DNA of 64,000 bases from Phoronis australis (GCA_002633005.1 NMRA01000403.1:58888-122887); one strand, 5' to 3'. Positions 24,683-37,541 are shown, counted from the first letter of the stretch. Notes: generated by a model from the letters alone, not told the origin. Program-made: numbers and translations.

Positions 24683-27600
24683 ATGCCATCATATGCAGAA
24701 GAAAATGTTGTGCTCAGAGAGAAAATTGCTGAGGTCAGTAAAACTTTGTAAGCTGTCTTGTATGTTTGGTAATTAGGATCAACTCAGCTGGAACTGGGAA
24801 GCTATGACACTTCCTAATTTAAATCTGTCTAATATCCGTTGGAAGACAATTGTGCTTAGAGTAAATTACAGCATATCCACAAAAGTCTAAATTCACACTT
24901 GTCTAGACTATTTTCACCCAATGGGCACATTTTGCGAAACCAACTTTCATTATACAGTAAATGAGGCATTCCGACTTGTCAAATTTTGAATGACATTCGT
25001 TACATTTGACTTTTTGGTTGAATGCAGTTAAAGTTAATGGTGACAGTAGTAATCCATAGAATTCTAGTGTCACCATTAAGAAGTGCAACCTTTGCAGCAT
25101 ACAGGGGTCTAAAAATAGACAAGACAATATCTTTTTACCAAATTTTCCAAGTTATATTTATAAAATTTTGCATAATAAATCACAAGGCCGGGGTAAATAT
25201 GTATGACACCTTAGTACAGTCACTTCAGACAGCTTGTAAGTATAAAAACAAGTTGTCATCTGAGATAGCTATAAACGGTGTTATAAATAATGTAAATTTT
25301 AGTGACTCTGATACATGGTGGAGAAAAGTAAATAAACTCCCCTTCAATTGTACAAAAGATACAAAATTGCGTTGGTTTCAATACCGAATTATTATTTGCA
25401 TAATTTTAAAATAAAAACAAGTGATCTAGGCTCTTTCTGTGGTGAACACAGTGAAACTTTTCACCATCTCTTTTGGGAATGTCGTCTTGTCTCCGGTTTC
25501 TGGCTCCTGTTTGCTGAGTGGTTAAAACAAAGATATCATGTAAATTTTCACGTGGACAAAATAACAGTGTTTTGTGGTTTTTTGGAAAACATTCAGTGGG
25601 AAAATTGCAACATTAATCTGTTGATCATGCTTGCAAAAAATTTCATGTTTAGCCAAAAGTTTGTTACATAAATCTCAATTTCCAAATGTTCATAAACTTT
25701 ATTAAATTATATCCTGAAGAAAATATGGTACTTGTTGACTAGTGATTTAATGTTATTCTTTGTAAACGATGTATACTGTTTTGTTTTATGTCACATGTAA
25801 TTATCATGCTAGAGCTAAAGAAAAATATTTAAAAAAATGGGGACAGTAGTAAGGGTGGAATATGTAGAATGGTGGAGAGTTAATGACCAATTTATTTGCC
25901 ATTTTGTATTCTTGATGAAATGAAAAGATCTTACTGATCGAGTTAGAATGGCCCTATTGCATGCTAGATGGTGCCATACTCTGCCTACTAGTAAGCTACA
26001 TGGCAATGTCTTCCTGATATAATATGTGACCTATTTTGCATTATGCAAATAGTCCAAGCGACATTTTACTTTGAAAAGTCAACATGTTGTAGAAAAAAGA
26101 ACACGATAGCACACATTATATTATCACGTGTTAGGGTCAAGGTGGTGGAGTTGATGCCAAGGTAATTTTTGTTGGTGAAAACAATTGGGACAGAAAAAAC
26201 TTAAGGTATTTTACAAAAACATGTCAAGATAGCTTTATCGTGACCCAAGACGAGGAAAATACTCGAGACTCGCATTCCGTCTAATTTGACAGTTTTAACA
26301 TATAGCATGCTATCAGATTGTTAGATTTACAACATTAATTAGTCCGCATTAAAGTTGGTGGTTTCTAATGGCAGTCACATTTGAGTAGCGTTCAGAATTG
26401 CCTTAATAACGGGTAGTGTAATGTTTCCAGTTGGAGAAAGAGAAGAAAGCTATTAAAGACGAAATAGAGAAGTTGAGACATGAACAGAACAAGTTGTCCT
26501 ACAAAACTCAGAAGAGTGTTATTGAAGTGCGGGGACTTGAAGAGTGAGTAAGATGGAGATCATTCTGTAGACAATGTTTCTTGTGAGAAAAGCAAGGTCA
26601 TGCAAGACCTTGCAAAATATTATCATGTAAGTGTTTTGCAATAATGAAGCTCAGGAATTTACCACGCTATCTTAGCAAATTTTTGCCACTGAAGTGATCG
26701 GTGGATGAAGTTGAAGTTAGTGTTGAATCATGAGATTGGACTCATCACTGTTGTCATATCACAAGTGAACATTTTTATGCAAATACAAGCTTATGTTTTG
26801 AGGTCTACTGAATGCAGCCCGTGTTTGGCTGAATGGACTTGATCACTTAATATATAGACAGGCGTACACCAGAGTGTGTACATGGGGCCAAAGTCTTGCT
26901 TGCAGCCATGTTTTACATTGCTGTAATGGCCATTGTACTGGATCCCTTCATGTTGTATAACTTAAGAGGAGTTTACCCGCATGTCAATTGTCAAATAACT
27001 ACAAATTTTAGAGATTTTCATCAGACAGTCTTGTGTAGTAATGGTCTACTAGGTTTTTAATTGATTAAATGTCAAAGTATGTGGTAATGCATCACAGATT
27101 CTGGATTTAGATTGCCCAGGTTAGTATCTAGCCCATTGCGCACTCTGGTGACGAATTTTAGAGCAAGATTCACACACTTCATTATCCATGGTTCATGCTC
27201 AACTTAGCTGCACATGTTTGGTTTCTGTTGAAATGAATACTGTTTTCTGCTTTATGATAGGCTATCGGCAGAATACACGAACTCAATTACAGACTGACTT
27301 GGTGAATGTAGGCACCTATTGCTATGTGCAGGAATCTTGTCCCTTATCTGTATGAAGTGCGATGCCTTAAGATTTTCATCCACCAATGTTCGTAACAATA
27401 TAAGTTGCTTAATTCTCTACAATAGTTTGCACTTGCTACAAAAACATAGTAATTTGTACTATTTGCATAATATTTATCTATGGTTGAATGCCTGAATGTG
27501 AAGTCAAGTAACAGAACATGGGTGTTCAAGCTGTGTACTAATCCAAACTGATTTGACAAAGCACAAAGTTGTCATAATTAGGCAAAGCACAGTCATGTCG

Positions 27601-30600
27601 TAATGGCACCTCCATCAAGTGCGTAAGAGTTGAAATGATGATGTTGCTCATTCTGTGTACTGTAGTGACTATAATGAAGTCGTGATGTTGACTCCATCAT
27701 TGTAGTAACCAGTCAAGTCACAACATAGGCTTTGTGTATGTGATCCAACTTATGACGTTGACTACAATTCTTGACATTGACTCCATCTGTATTGTTACTA
27801 GTTAATTCATGACATTGACTGCATCTGTATATTGTTGTAACTAGACATCAACTCTATCTGTATATTATTGCCACCAGTCAATTCATGACATTAACTCCAT
27901 CTGTATATTGTTGTAACTAGTCAATTAATGACATTGACTACATCTGTATATTGTTGTAATTAGTCAATTAATGACATTGACTTCACCTGTATATTGCTGT
28001 AACTAGTCAATTAATGACATTGACTACATCTGTATATTGTTGTAATTAGTCAATTAATGACATTGACTTCACCTGTATATTGCTGTAACAAGTCAAGTCA
28101 TGACACTGACTCCATCACTCTGTATACTACAGGCACAGGTTAACTCAAGCTGTTGACTCCACACTGTTTTTGCAGTCACAGGGCAAGTCAGGAGGTTGAT
28201 CCCCAATTACAAAAGGAGTTAGAAGACCTCGAGGCTAGACATCGACAAGAAATAGAACAGCTACAAAAACAGTTTGATGATGACTGTGACGAGTTGAGAA
28301 AGGTAAGTTAATGAGTGGCATGCTGCTGGAGGCTTCTAAGAACTGCCCATTTTGACCTTGGCCTTCCCTTCAGTCCCTGGCAAAGAGGTTTTAGGGAAAA
28401 TTTAACGTCAGCAAAACATGTACCATAATGTTGAATTGGTCAAAGAAAATACAACTTACCTCAAACACAAAGCTTTGGCTAAGAAAGTTAGGTACTTGTT
28501 TTATGAAGTGACAGGGCTTTGTCTTTCCAGTGAATGGGGTTACTGTTTGGGGTTACTGGCTTCCCGAAATTGGGCCACATCAGTTAGACTTATATTGTCG
28601 AATTATGGATTCCACGAAGTTTGGTTAAATCAAGGCGTTGTGTGTGAAAATACTTTTCTGCTAGTTTTTAGGCAGTGAATAAGGAATTGTTATTTGCAGG
28701 GATGGAGACAAAATGTTGAGAGTAATCCTAAACTGTGTAATTTTAACTATTTATAATCAATTTAAAAAGGAATTCAAATTGGAAATTTTTTAAGTTTGAG
28801 TATAACCATGCACAAATTATGTCATGGCACGTTTTCATTGTTCCAGCCACATTCTTGTGATTGAAGTAGGCAGGCTCTTGAATTTGGATAGGGCAAACAG
28901 AGTGTGTCCCTTCTGCCCCAATGTTGTAGAAGACGAGTATCATTTCCTACTAAACTGTGATAAATATTTTGAACTGAGAGAAAATTATATTGAAGTGTAC
29001 TTCTGGAATTTTCTGTCTTTGTTAAAGTTCAATAGATTGATGTCAACAACTGATGATGCTAAATTAATTTAGTCAATCTATGTAAATATTTATTTTATGC
29101 TTTTCGTCTCTGTGATAGGTTGCTGCACTCTTAAGTATGTTGCATGTTGTTCTTTTGTACAATGAGCCTATGGCCTTTATTACAGAAATATTTATTACAG
29201 AAATAAATTGATTGATTGACAAAAATGTTCTGTAACTTCATTTTCACTAGCCATATTTTTGTCTGTTTAGTTTGCCATACCTTTCCCATATCAGAAAATT
29301 TCTGGTTCATGTAAGGATATGTAGGGGCTTATCTACAAGTCTGTCTATTTTGTCAAATATCTTGGAAATTATAGAAATTAAGGTCCTATGTAGGGATGAT
29401 ATTTGTAACTATCTTCGATAATCTCTCCTAGTCTTTTCACGAGTAGTTTTAAATTACATAATCACTTAATTTTTGTAATTCTGATTATCTGTAACACTGT
29501 ATTTTTTATTCTCTGGTGGCTCCGTGGTCAGCGGACCTTTCGGGTCCTTCACGGAGTCTCCATAAGCGTAAATCTGCATCAAGTGTTTTTTTTTGTCTTA
29601 ACGTGAATAAAGTGTATTACTACTGCTACTACTACTACGTTTCTGAGCCAGTAAAGAACATGATTGTGTTGCTATTGTCCAGCAAAACAGAGAGTCAGAG
29701 GATGCAATGACGGAGCTGTGTCAAAGGGAGAAGTTCTTGGAAACGGAAGTTAAGAAACTTGACGAAAGCAAAGGGAAGGCAAAGAAGAGAATAGACGAGC
29801 TCCACACCCAACTGAAAGGTCTAGAACTGAAGTTGAATGCCAAGAAACGGGGCAGTATCCTTGGTGGAGTGTGTAAGGTAGAGTTGATGTGTACGGGCAT
29901 TCAACTCATATCATGGTACTGGTGTAATGGCTATGTGCAGTTGAACACGTTGCAACTACCCATTGAAAATCTCAATAACACAGCTGTTTCTCAGTCTGTA
30001 GTGACTCAAATGGGAGCCCAGCCACAATTTTTGAAGGAAAAATTCCGGGTCACTGCTAAAAGCGGTACTTATCTCAGTGGTATTATTTGTTTTTGTTTTA
30101 TCATCCTATCCAGTAGGGAGGGGAGGGCTAAATCCACCTACACTGGTTTGAGCTGAATCTCGCATGGATACATGCATTTGAGAGAGGTAGAGGTCTTTTA
30201 AACTTTTTTAATCATAAGAATTTCTTGTAGTCCTTATGTTCATCTCTTGACAAACTACCTGGTTGAATTTTTGGAGATACTGTCTGATTGTACAGTGGCG
30301 TCAGAACCAATTTGGATTGAAATACGTAAAATGACTCGATATCCTTTTAGGTTATCTACCCATACTTAATGTCGGATTCTCCCAAACAGGCCTCAGACAG
30401 TTTTGTGCAACATTTCATACCGTATATCCAGAAATAGTTGCATGCACCCAAAACCAAGAGAACATTGTTTAAAATATTGCTGGAGTGAAACTTCACTTTA
30501 ACTGTTACAAAATGATAGATGCAGTCATGCTTCCAATTTAGCACTCAGAATAGTTTAAGACATTAACATCAGAGGGGATAAATGTCTGCGCTTGTAAAGG

Positions 30601-33600
30601 AAGAGACATGACGTGAATGCACATGCAAAACACAAGCAAAATCTTTCCTGTGAAAAAGCCATTTTTTCGGATACGGGCACAAACTGGGCTTAAGTATGCT
30701 CATGTCCATTTGATTAACATGTCATACATAGTGTTTCATTGTTTCAGGCCAGTTGTGATCATGAGAAGACTCTAGAGCTACTGAATAGTCGAGTAAAGGA
30801 GATGGAGATTGTGAACACAGAGCTGATGGTGGAGAATGAAACTGCCAAACAACAAGTGGACATTCTGCTCAGTGATTGGACAGTTCGAGAGGCAGAGTTG
30901 TCACAAGCTGAGGAGGACTTTAAGCAAAGGGTGAGTTTCAATAACGTTTTTTCTGTCTTTTTTGCGTTCTTTTTGGCAGAATCCAAAATTTCGTGACGTT
31001 TCACCAAATGTTATTGGCTCACATGATGCACAAAAAATTGTCTTTGGGACAGATTTTTTAAGGGTGCTGATGGGTATCATAGCTGCTGTGGAAATGTGAT
31101 ACTTTTTATGCGCCCACATATTTATATGTGGACGCATTATCGCCAAAATCCTTTGACATACGTTCATGAAATTTGGCACATATGTTCCATTCATGAATGG
31201 GACGGCATGTGCGAACTTTCGGATGCATCCGACTACTGGTGTGCCCCCTAGTGGCAATTTTAGTTTTTTACGCTTACGTTTGTATCTTTAAAAGTCCTGA
31301 ACGCATTTTCATGAAATTTAGTGTGTAGGCACCTATTAGTGAGGTGACGCTATCCTCCAGTTTTCAGATGGATTCAACATAGTTTACGCCACCTAGTGGC
31401 CATTTTTAGTGTTTTCGAGTCTATTTTTGTGCGTCCACCCCTCTATCAACCAACCCGCTCAAAGGGTGATTGTGAAAATTGGCATGTGTGTGCTTACTAT
31501 AAAGAGGACAGCTGACAATGATTTTCAGACGATTTGGACTACTGTGGCACCTCCTAGTGGCAGTTTTGTTTTTTTTGCGCCTATGGCTGTATCTCCTAAA
31601 CCGTTCGCAGGATCTTTACGAAATTGATTCATATGATGTTAACAATGAAAGATCACGACTTTTGGACGGATTCGACTACTGGTGTGCCCCCTAGTGGCAA
31701 TTTTAATTTTTTTACGCTTTCCTTTGTATCTTCACAAGTCCTTATTGGATTTTCATGAAATTTGGTATGTAGGCACCTATTAGTGAGATGACGCTATCCT
31801 CCCGTTTTCAGATGGATTCGACATAGTTTGCGCCACCTAGTGGCCATTTTTACTGTTTTCGAGTCTGTATTTTTGCGTCCACCCCTCTATCAACCAAACT
31901 GCTCAAAGGATGATTGTGAAAATTGGCGTGTATGTGCTTACTATAAGGAAGACAGCTGACAATGATTTTCAGACGATTTGGACTACTGTGGCGCCTCCTA
32001 GTGGCAGTTTTGTTTTTTTTTGCGCCCATGGCTGTATCTCCCAAACCGTTTGCAGGATCTTTACTAAATTTAGCAAGTGTATTTATGTGATGTTGACAAC
32101 GGACGATGACGACTTTAGGATGATTCTGACTACCGGTATGCCTCTAGTGGCAATTTTAGTATTTTACATTGACCTCTGTATTTTCATAGGTCTTCAGGTG
32201 TATACTTTGTGTTACTTCGTGACTATGAAGGAAAAGTTCCAAGTAGAAATTTGTTTCTGGCATTCTAATGCTGTGCTAATCTCGTATGTTGGTAAATTTG
32301 TTTTTAATTCTATGTTTCTGTGGTGCTTTAAGCAACTGATGTATAGGATTTGCTTGTATTATGAAGATCACTCACATTTTGCCCCTAGCCTATTGAGGAG
32401 ACAATGACCATGCCTTTCCATTTTGCAAAGTACAACATACTACATATATGCCCTCTACTGGCCACTTTATGGTACCAATAAACAACCCTAGAAGGATACA
32501 GTATACGGTGCAATTGTGGGTGCATTTCAACGCTCTGCGTTGCTCTTGTTTGATGTTCCTGTGATAGTCTCAGGCGTTCATTTAACATTTGGTACAATCA
32601 CAAGACCCGTGGACTCTTCTTTCTCTCTCATTACTTTCCTTTTTGTAATAAAGTGCCGTCCAAACGCAGACTTACCCTAGTACACGTTACTCCTGGAATG
32701 ATTGATGAGTTCTCGCTAGGTTTGAGTGCTGTGTGGATGCTATAATTTAAACTAGCGCAATTTACTTCACTTGTGACACTTTATTGAGATATGGTAACTT
32801 GTTCAAGGGTAGCCTGCACCCCTTGTAATTGCTGTGTGACTGAAAACCTGGGGTAAGGCAGAAATAATTATCTGCTGCAGTTTCATTCAGATGGGTCTTC
32901 TTTTGTGTATCGTATTCGCATCAGCTGTACATTGTCATACACAGAATGACAACATATTATGCCTTACACTAGTTCTTGGATAAAGTGGGGCAATTTGCAC
33001 TAAGTGCAAGTTGTTCTATGGCAAGCTGTGTGTGGATGGGACTTTAAATAGGACCTACTTAGGGTAACCACAAATTTGTAATCAGTCAGCACCATTTTGA
33101 TTCAGCGAATGGGTGTATAAAAGTGGGGCGATTTCTAGACCAGTCTCTTAACAAGCTAGCTTGTCTTGATTAATTTTTGCACTGCACGTGGCCTCGGGCA
33201 TTAATGAACTGTCAGGGTTTTTTTTATAAGTCCAGAAACCGCTATACTCATCTGAGTTGGGCCAAAGTTGAGAAGTTTAATCATGAGGTGTAAGTCAAGT
33301 CAAGCTTAGTTTAAATTCTCTCAATCGATGAAACGCTAGTTTGCAGCAATTTTAATTTCTGCATCCCATTCAGTAAGAACAAAGATATAGAATACAAGAT
33401 CTTTGAAATGTGCTGAAAACTTTGAACTTGTAGAAAAATCTTTTAAACTGGTCGCTGTTGAATTCTGTTGATTCTTTGTTTGTTCTTTCAAATGACTACA
33501 CTCAATGTGGTTACGCGGTGGTTTCGTCCAATAATTAATGCTGGCAGTAGCAGTCTGTGTCTACCATGTTTAATACAATGCATTGTTTCTCCTATTGTAG

Positions 33601-34775
33601 TTGCAAAACAAATGGCAGGAAAGATATCGCAAGTGGATGGAGACAACAGAAGCCAAAATAGTAGAGCTGCAACGAGCCAACCAAGTATTGTGAGTAGTTT
33701 ATATGCTGCAACACGTTTTTATTGACTGAAAACAATAGGGAACTATGTGTGCTGTAGGCTACATGCTTTGATAGTATTGAATACATGGTAAAAACTCGCT
33801 GAAATCAGTAGGGTTTTGAAGTTAGTTTGCTTAACTGCACCATGGCGAGGTCGTCCTTTTTATGCCTGGTAAAAACTGTAGTTTTTAGTCATTCACCTTG
33901 ACAAACAAGATACCCGAGGTCCACACTTTGTAATAGATTTCTATTTCCATCACCAATAAGAGCACTGAAACCATTAGCAACTCAAGAAAATGATTTGGAG
34001 TTTATTGGGGATGGCCAACCCTAAAATTGCGAATTAAAAACCGGCTCATGTAGGCATTGCCCTTGACTTGAGTTGTTAACAACTGAAATAGATTCCTATC
34101 ACAATAACGAATATTAAGAGACTAATTTATGTCGAGACTAAGAAATAATTCTTTTTTGTTTATTGCCAGTTAAATGACGAAAATGCCACTTTTATATCAA
34201 AAGTATTTTGAACCAGTATTTTGTTGAGCTGCTTGAATTTAAATAGCTTTTTCTCAAACTAGAGCATTGTCTTATTAGTGTCAGCCAGTCCGAGTACAGT
34301 AGTTTTCAAGGTAGACACAATGCCTCTGTCAACCTTTCACAAACATCTTGGCCAGAATAGTCTGGCAGTATCCAAACTTTGGTCCTAATAAAATAATGCT
34401 TGAAGAGACACCAGTCGAGATTTAGCCAGAATTGAAACATGACCTTTGTTGAATTTCGACCTTGTACAGTTGATTTTCAAAACTACTGCAAGTTCTGTGC
34501 TCTCACTTTTCCATTTTTATAATTGTCCCCAATGGGCATGATGCCTGCTGAATTCCCATCCCCCCTTGGTACATAATGATTTTCCATTTGATGCAATAGT
34601 GACTCAGGTGTTCAGGTGCTTGTTTTGTGCGACTTACACAAAGCACCACACTTGAAAAAATATTAAATACGTAAAGCATCCCAACTTAGTCAAAATGTCT
34701 AGAAAAGGAAAAGGTAACGTTCCTCTATTAAAAAAGAACTCTCATTGCAGACGGAGAATGCTGAATCCAGACTGA
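24683..34775 (+). CDS. Coiled-coil protein, about 260 residues, seven-exon model
   Basis: Coding exons: 24683-24733, 26431-26543, 28176-28302, 29683-29877, 30748-30930, 33601-33689 and, tentatively, 34751-34775. The first six have GT donors and AG acceptors and their phases fit (0, 2, 0, 0, 0, 2). The ATG follows an in-frame TGA at 24668. The translation is charged and heptad-like almost throughout: LEKEKKAIKDEIEKLRHEQ in exon 2, LEARHRQEIEQLQKQFDDD in exon 3, LETEVKKLDESKGKAKKRI in exon 4, VKEMEIVNTELMVENETAK in exon 5, WQERYRKWMETTEAKIVEL in exon 6. There is no signal peptide or membrane segment. I do not recognise the family; a centrosomal, ciliary or cytoskeletal role would be a guess. 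Introns hold LINE fragments (25110-25760, 28420-29220), a minisatellite and a tandem array. The similar-looking stretch at 37542 is retroelement gag, not a further exon. Confidence 0.72.
25110..25760 (+). pseudogene. LINE ORF2 C-terminal fragment (L1/Tx1-like, with zf-RVT domain)
   Basis: Two overlapping frames together show the end of a reverse transcriptase ORF. FCGEHSETFHHLFWEC is the conserved zinc-knuckle (zf-RVT) signature, preceded by a WWRKVNKLP-type segment and followed by LIMLAKNFMF. At least one frameshift separates the parts near 25400. The fragment sits in intron 1 of the coiled-coil gene in sense orientation. Confidence 0.75.
27661..28140. repeat. Minisatellite, unit about 60 bp (120-bp higher order)
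   Basis: Units of the form TAGTCAATTAATGACATTGAC plus a CTGTATATTGTTGTAAC tail repeat seven or more times. The last units alternate (GACTACATC / GACTTCACC), giving a doubled 120-bp period. The array ends about 35 bp before the acceptor of coiled-coil exon 3 (28176). Confidence 0.85.
28420..29220 (+). pseudogene. Non-LTR retrotransposon 3' end
   Basis: The translation carries GFHEVWLNQGV and, after breaks, ARFHCSSHILVIEVGRLL with CPFCPNVVEDEYHFLLNC, a C-terminal zinc-knuckle of LINE ORFs. The 3' end reads into CTATGGCCTTTATTACAG and terminates in (ATTG)n at about 29206-29220, a typical LINE tail. It is a 5'-truncated, frameshifted copy in intron 3 of the coiled-coil gene. Confidence 0.75.
29512..29640 (+). 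mobile_element. Short LINE/SINE 3' tail with hairpin and (TAC)n end
   Basis: CTCCGTGGTCAGCGGACC, a TTTC loop and GGGTCCTTCACGGAG form a stepped hairpin at 29520-29556. A T-run, GTGAATAAAGTG and a (TAC)n microsatellite follow. This resembles a retrotransposon 3' UTR with little or no coding sequence. It lies 40 bp upstream of coiled-coil exon 4. Confidence 0.5.
31105..32165 (-). repeat. Tandem array 2 with three-monomer higher-order repeat and CTCF-like motifs
   Basis: Seven occurrences of a CCTAGTGGC word start near 31247, 31392, 31553, 31690, 31836, 31997 and 32143, a spacing of 137-161 bp. Every third monomer is most alike, so the higher-order unit is about 443-445 bp. On the minus strand the motif reads GCCACTAGGGGGC, GCCACTAGGTGGC or GCCACTAGGAGGC by monomer type. 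CCAAATTTCATGAAAATCC-type words lie between. An additional GGCCAGTAGAGGGC lies outside at 32450-32463. The array is in intron 5 of the coiled-coil gene. ORFs here are periodic artefacts. Confidence 0.85.
32651..33045. mobile_element. MITE family B, copy 1 (piggyBac-like ends)
   Basis: The left end AAAGTGCCGTCCAAACGCAG with ACTTACCCTAG, and the right end GCTGTGTGTGGATGGGACTTT, are inverted with respect to each other. The interior shares GTTACTCCTGGAA and GTGTGGATGCTAT with copy 2 at 54907. It is about 395 bp and non-coding. Confidence 0.7.
34751..34775 (+). CDS. Candidate last coding exon of the coiled-coil gene
   Basis: It follows a CTCATTGCAG acceptor. Joined in phase to exon 6 it adds a short RRMLNPD tail and then TGA at 34773-34775, ending the 260-residue model. 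The evidence is a plausible acceptor and phase only. Another terminal exon, or a missing one, is possible. Confidence 0.4.
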
Positions 34776-35345
34776 GAAGAAAGTAATCCATTTCAAGTTA
34801 AATCACTGTCACCAGATGTCACTAGTCTCTGCCTTGATTGCCTGAAACGGCATGGTCAACAGATTGTTTTGCTGTTGTAATATTTCAACATTCTGTCCAG
34901 ATAATGCGCTGCATGTTACAGAAATTGTGATGTTCTTGTGTTCGATTCACATAATTCCAATATTTTCAAGATTGGCACAATGTGGTTTTAGCAACACCAT
35001 AAATGTGCTATATTCTTACCTTGTGGCTGTCATGTAAAAAATGGTTTGAACAACTCTACATGTACCTGAACAGTCAGGCATTGTGGGAAACTTGCACCTT
35101 CTGTCAAAACTAATTAGTCCACTTAACATGATTTTTAGTTTTGAGAAAACTGACAGCTCATTGTTTGCTTCAGACAATGTACATCATGCTGCTCGTTATG
35201 TTTAGACGCCAGGGCATCATGGCTGTCTGGAAAGGCGATTTAGCAAATCTCAAATCAGTCATGTGATAAGTTACTGTTGCTGTGGTAAAGCAAATATGCC
35301 TGTAGCAAAAGTGAAGGTTTTTACATCAGAGCACATTTTATAGCG

Positions 35346-37420
35346 AAAACCCGGTAAGCCCAGAGAATTTTTAAAAAATGGGCATCCCATTTCTTTGTTA
35401 AATATAAACTATAAAATTTTGTCATCATGTTTAGCGCAAAAACTGAAAAAAGTTCTTGAAAATTTGATTAACCCAGTTCAAACAGGTTTTTTATCTGGGT
35501 GATTTATTGGTGAGAACACCAGAATTCTTTTTTGACATTTTGCATTATACGGACTCGCATGTTTGGGTTTGGAGACATTTTTTGTGAAAGGATGAAATGT
35601 TAATTGAAAACACAGCTTTGTGTCATTCAAAATGGCGTTGCCTCTGACATTTTCAAAGTTGAACGAGGGTGCAAAAAGGGACCCAATCTCGCCTTACTTG
35701 TTTGAGCCTTGCGCTGAAATCTTGGGCTACATGTTTAGAGTTAATAATGAAGTAATGGGAATTAATTGTGGACCTAGAGAGGTAAAAACTCTACAGTATG
35801 CCGATGATACCACAATTGTAATCGATGGTTCTGAAACGTCTCTTAAAAAGGCTCTGGATCTTCTGGACCAATTTGCTAAGTATTCAGGTCTTAAACCTAA
35901 TATTGAAAAAACCGAGTGTATATGGATTGGAACCAGGAAGTATGGTACATGGATACCTGATTTTGCAAAAACTTTAAAATGGTCAAAAACAGCAGCTTTG
36001 GGGATTACATTTAGTGTAAATCTAGACGACATGATTGGTTTGAACTTTAATGCAAAACTTTGTGATATTCAGAATATGCTCTTGGTCCAGAATATACCTC
36101 AATGTTCTGGGAAAAATTAGTGTGGTGAAATCTTCAGTATTGCCAAAGCTTACACATCTTTTCTCAAGTCTTCCATCATCATAGGACGATTTTATCACAA
36201 CTGGAGAAAATGTTTTCTGTTTATTTGGAGTAACAAAATAAGATAAAATTTCTCATAAGACAATGGTTTTGAATTATAAAAATTGTGGTCTCAGCATGGT
36301 TCATTTAGTTTCCTTTATCAAAGCTCTTAAAGTAACATAATGGTTAAAAAAGGTTATAAATGGATAAAATAATTCAGCCTGTTTAGATATTTTGCAAAAT
36401 TCAGGTTAATTTGATACTGAAAAGATGTTCAATGGAGGAAACTATTTTTTTTTAAATCGTAGCCCAGTTCACATGGCATCTGTTTTGGAAGGATGCGTGT
36501 GTTTCAGAGTTTGGTTCGATATTAAGCGAGGTCAGAGAAGATGACAGGATACTGTCCCTTCCTTTTTTGCAGACAATTTTGGTTTTAAACCTTTTGTACA
36601 CTTTATTGCGAAGTGAAAAATTGCTTGAAATTAACTTTCAAGAGCATATCGTTTTCAAGTGCAAAAGTGTCTCAACCAGTTATCCCACAACTCTGGCAAA
36701 TTGTGGCAAAAAATTCGAAAGGTATGTGATATATATGTTTTTTTGACAGCTTTGTTTCAAAAACCAAAAGGATTAGAAAAATGGGAAAATACTTTTGGTT
36801 TTTGCAAGATCAATGACCGAATGGAAGTTATGTTTTCAAACTTGTTTTTTGTACTTCAAATGGTTTCAAATGAAAATTTTTCATAGAATTTTAGCAACAA
36901 ACAATTTTTTGATGCGAATTGGTATTTTTCATACTGACCGATGTACCTTTTGTAGGAATGAACCTGAAAGAATTTAGTTTAGAACATTTATTTTTCGGTT
37001 GCACTTTTGTTAAGCCTTTCTGGAATAAGTGATTATTATATTCATGCAAAAAATGTTGATATATTGATAGAGTTGCAGATTGTTATGTTTGGTAAAATTG
37101 GAAAAGCTAATGAATTGTTGAATATTATCATTCTTTTAGCCAATTTTATAAGAAAGCTGAAACTAGAGCCTCCACTTTTCAAAAAAGAATTACACACATT
37201 CCAAAAATATAATTATTGTAAAAATGGATTAGTAGACATATTTCCCCAAAGATGGTCTGTTTTTTTTCCTATTTTAAAAGAAACTACAAATTTGGTATTC
37301 AAGTAGTTTGTGAAATTGAGTTCTCGGTGAAATGTGTGCGTGTGCGTGGGTGTGATGTGTCTTTAGAGATTTCTGTCATTGTACTGAACTGTACTGTTAT
37401 TATTGCAATAAATGTTAAAA
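35346..37420 (+). pseudogene. Degenerate LINE ORF2 (L1/Tx1-like reverse transcriptase)
   Basis: Frames in order show INPVQTGF (RT block 2 region), RDPISPYLFEPCAEILG, the catalytic QYADDTTIVIDGSE box at about 35797, SGLKPNIEKTECIWIG, then after further breaks a zinc-knuckle remnant (CTFCRNEPER) near 36940 and a C-terminal LLNIIILLANFIRKLKL tail. Several frameshifts and stops are present (for example in 35400-35600 and 36120-36650). No endonuclease domain is visible, so it is 5'-truncated. It is in the interval between the two convergent genes. Confidence 0.85.
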
Positions 37421-37541
37421 AATATATTGCGGCTTTAAATGTTTGTCCAAGCTAAATCTTCCTTTTTGCACATTTACATTAAACTGTAGTAGAACTGATT
37501 TAATGGAATATGTCAAGCAAAAACAAAGGGAAATTTTTTAG

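Noticed and set aside
29516-30156. Reading the 29707-30156 ORF as a complete 149-residue gene
   Set aside because: Its first part is coiled-coil exon 4 (29683-29877); the remainder past the GTAGAG donor loses the heptad pattern and is intron.
31901-32407. 165-codon ORF at 31910-32407
   Set aside because: It lies mostly in the tandem array and similar ORFs arise in each higher-order unit; no domain is visible.
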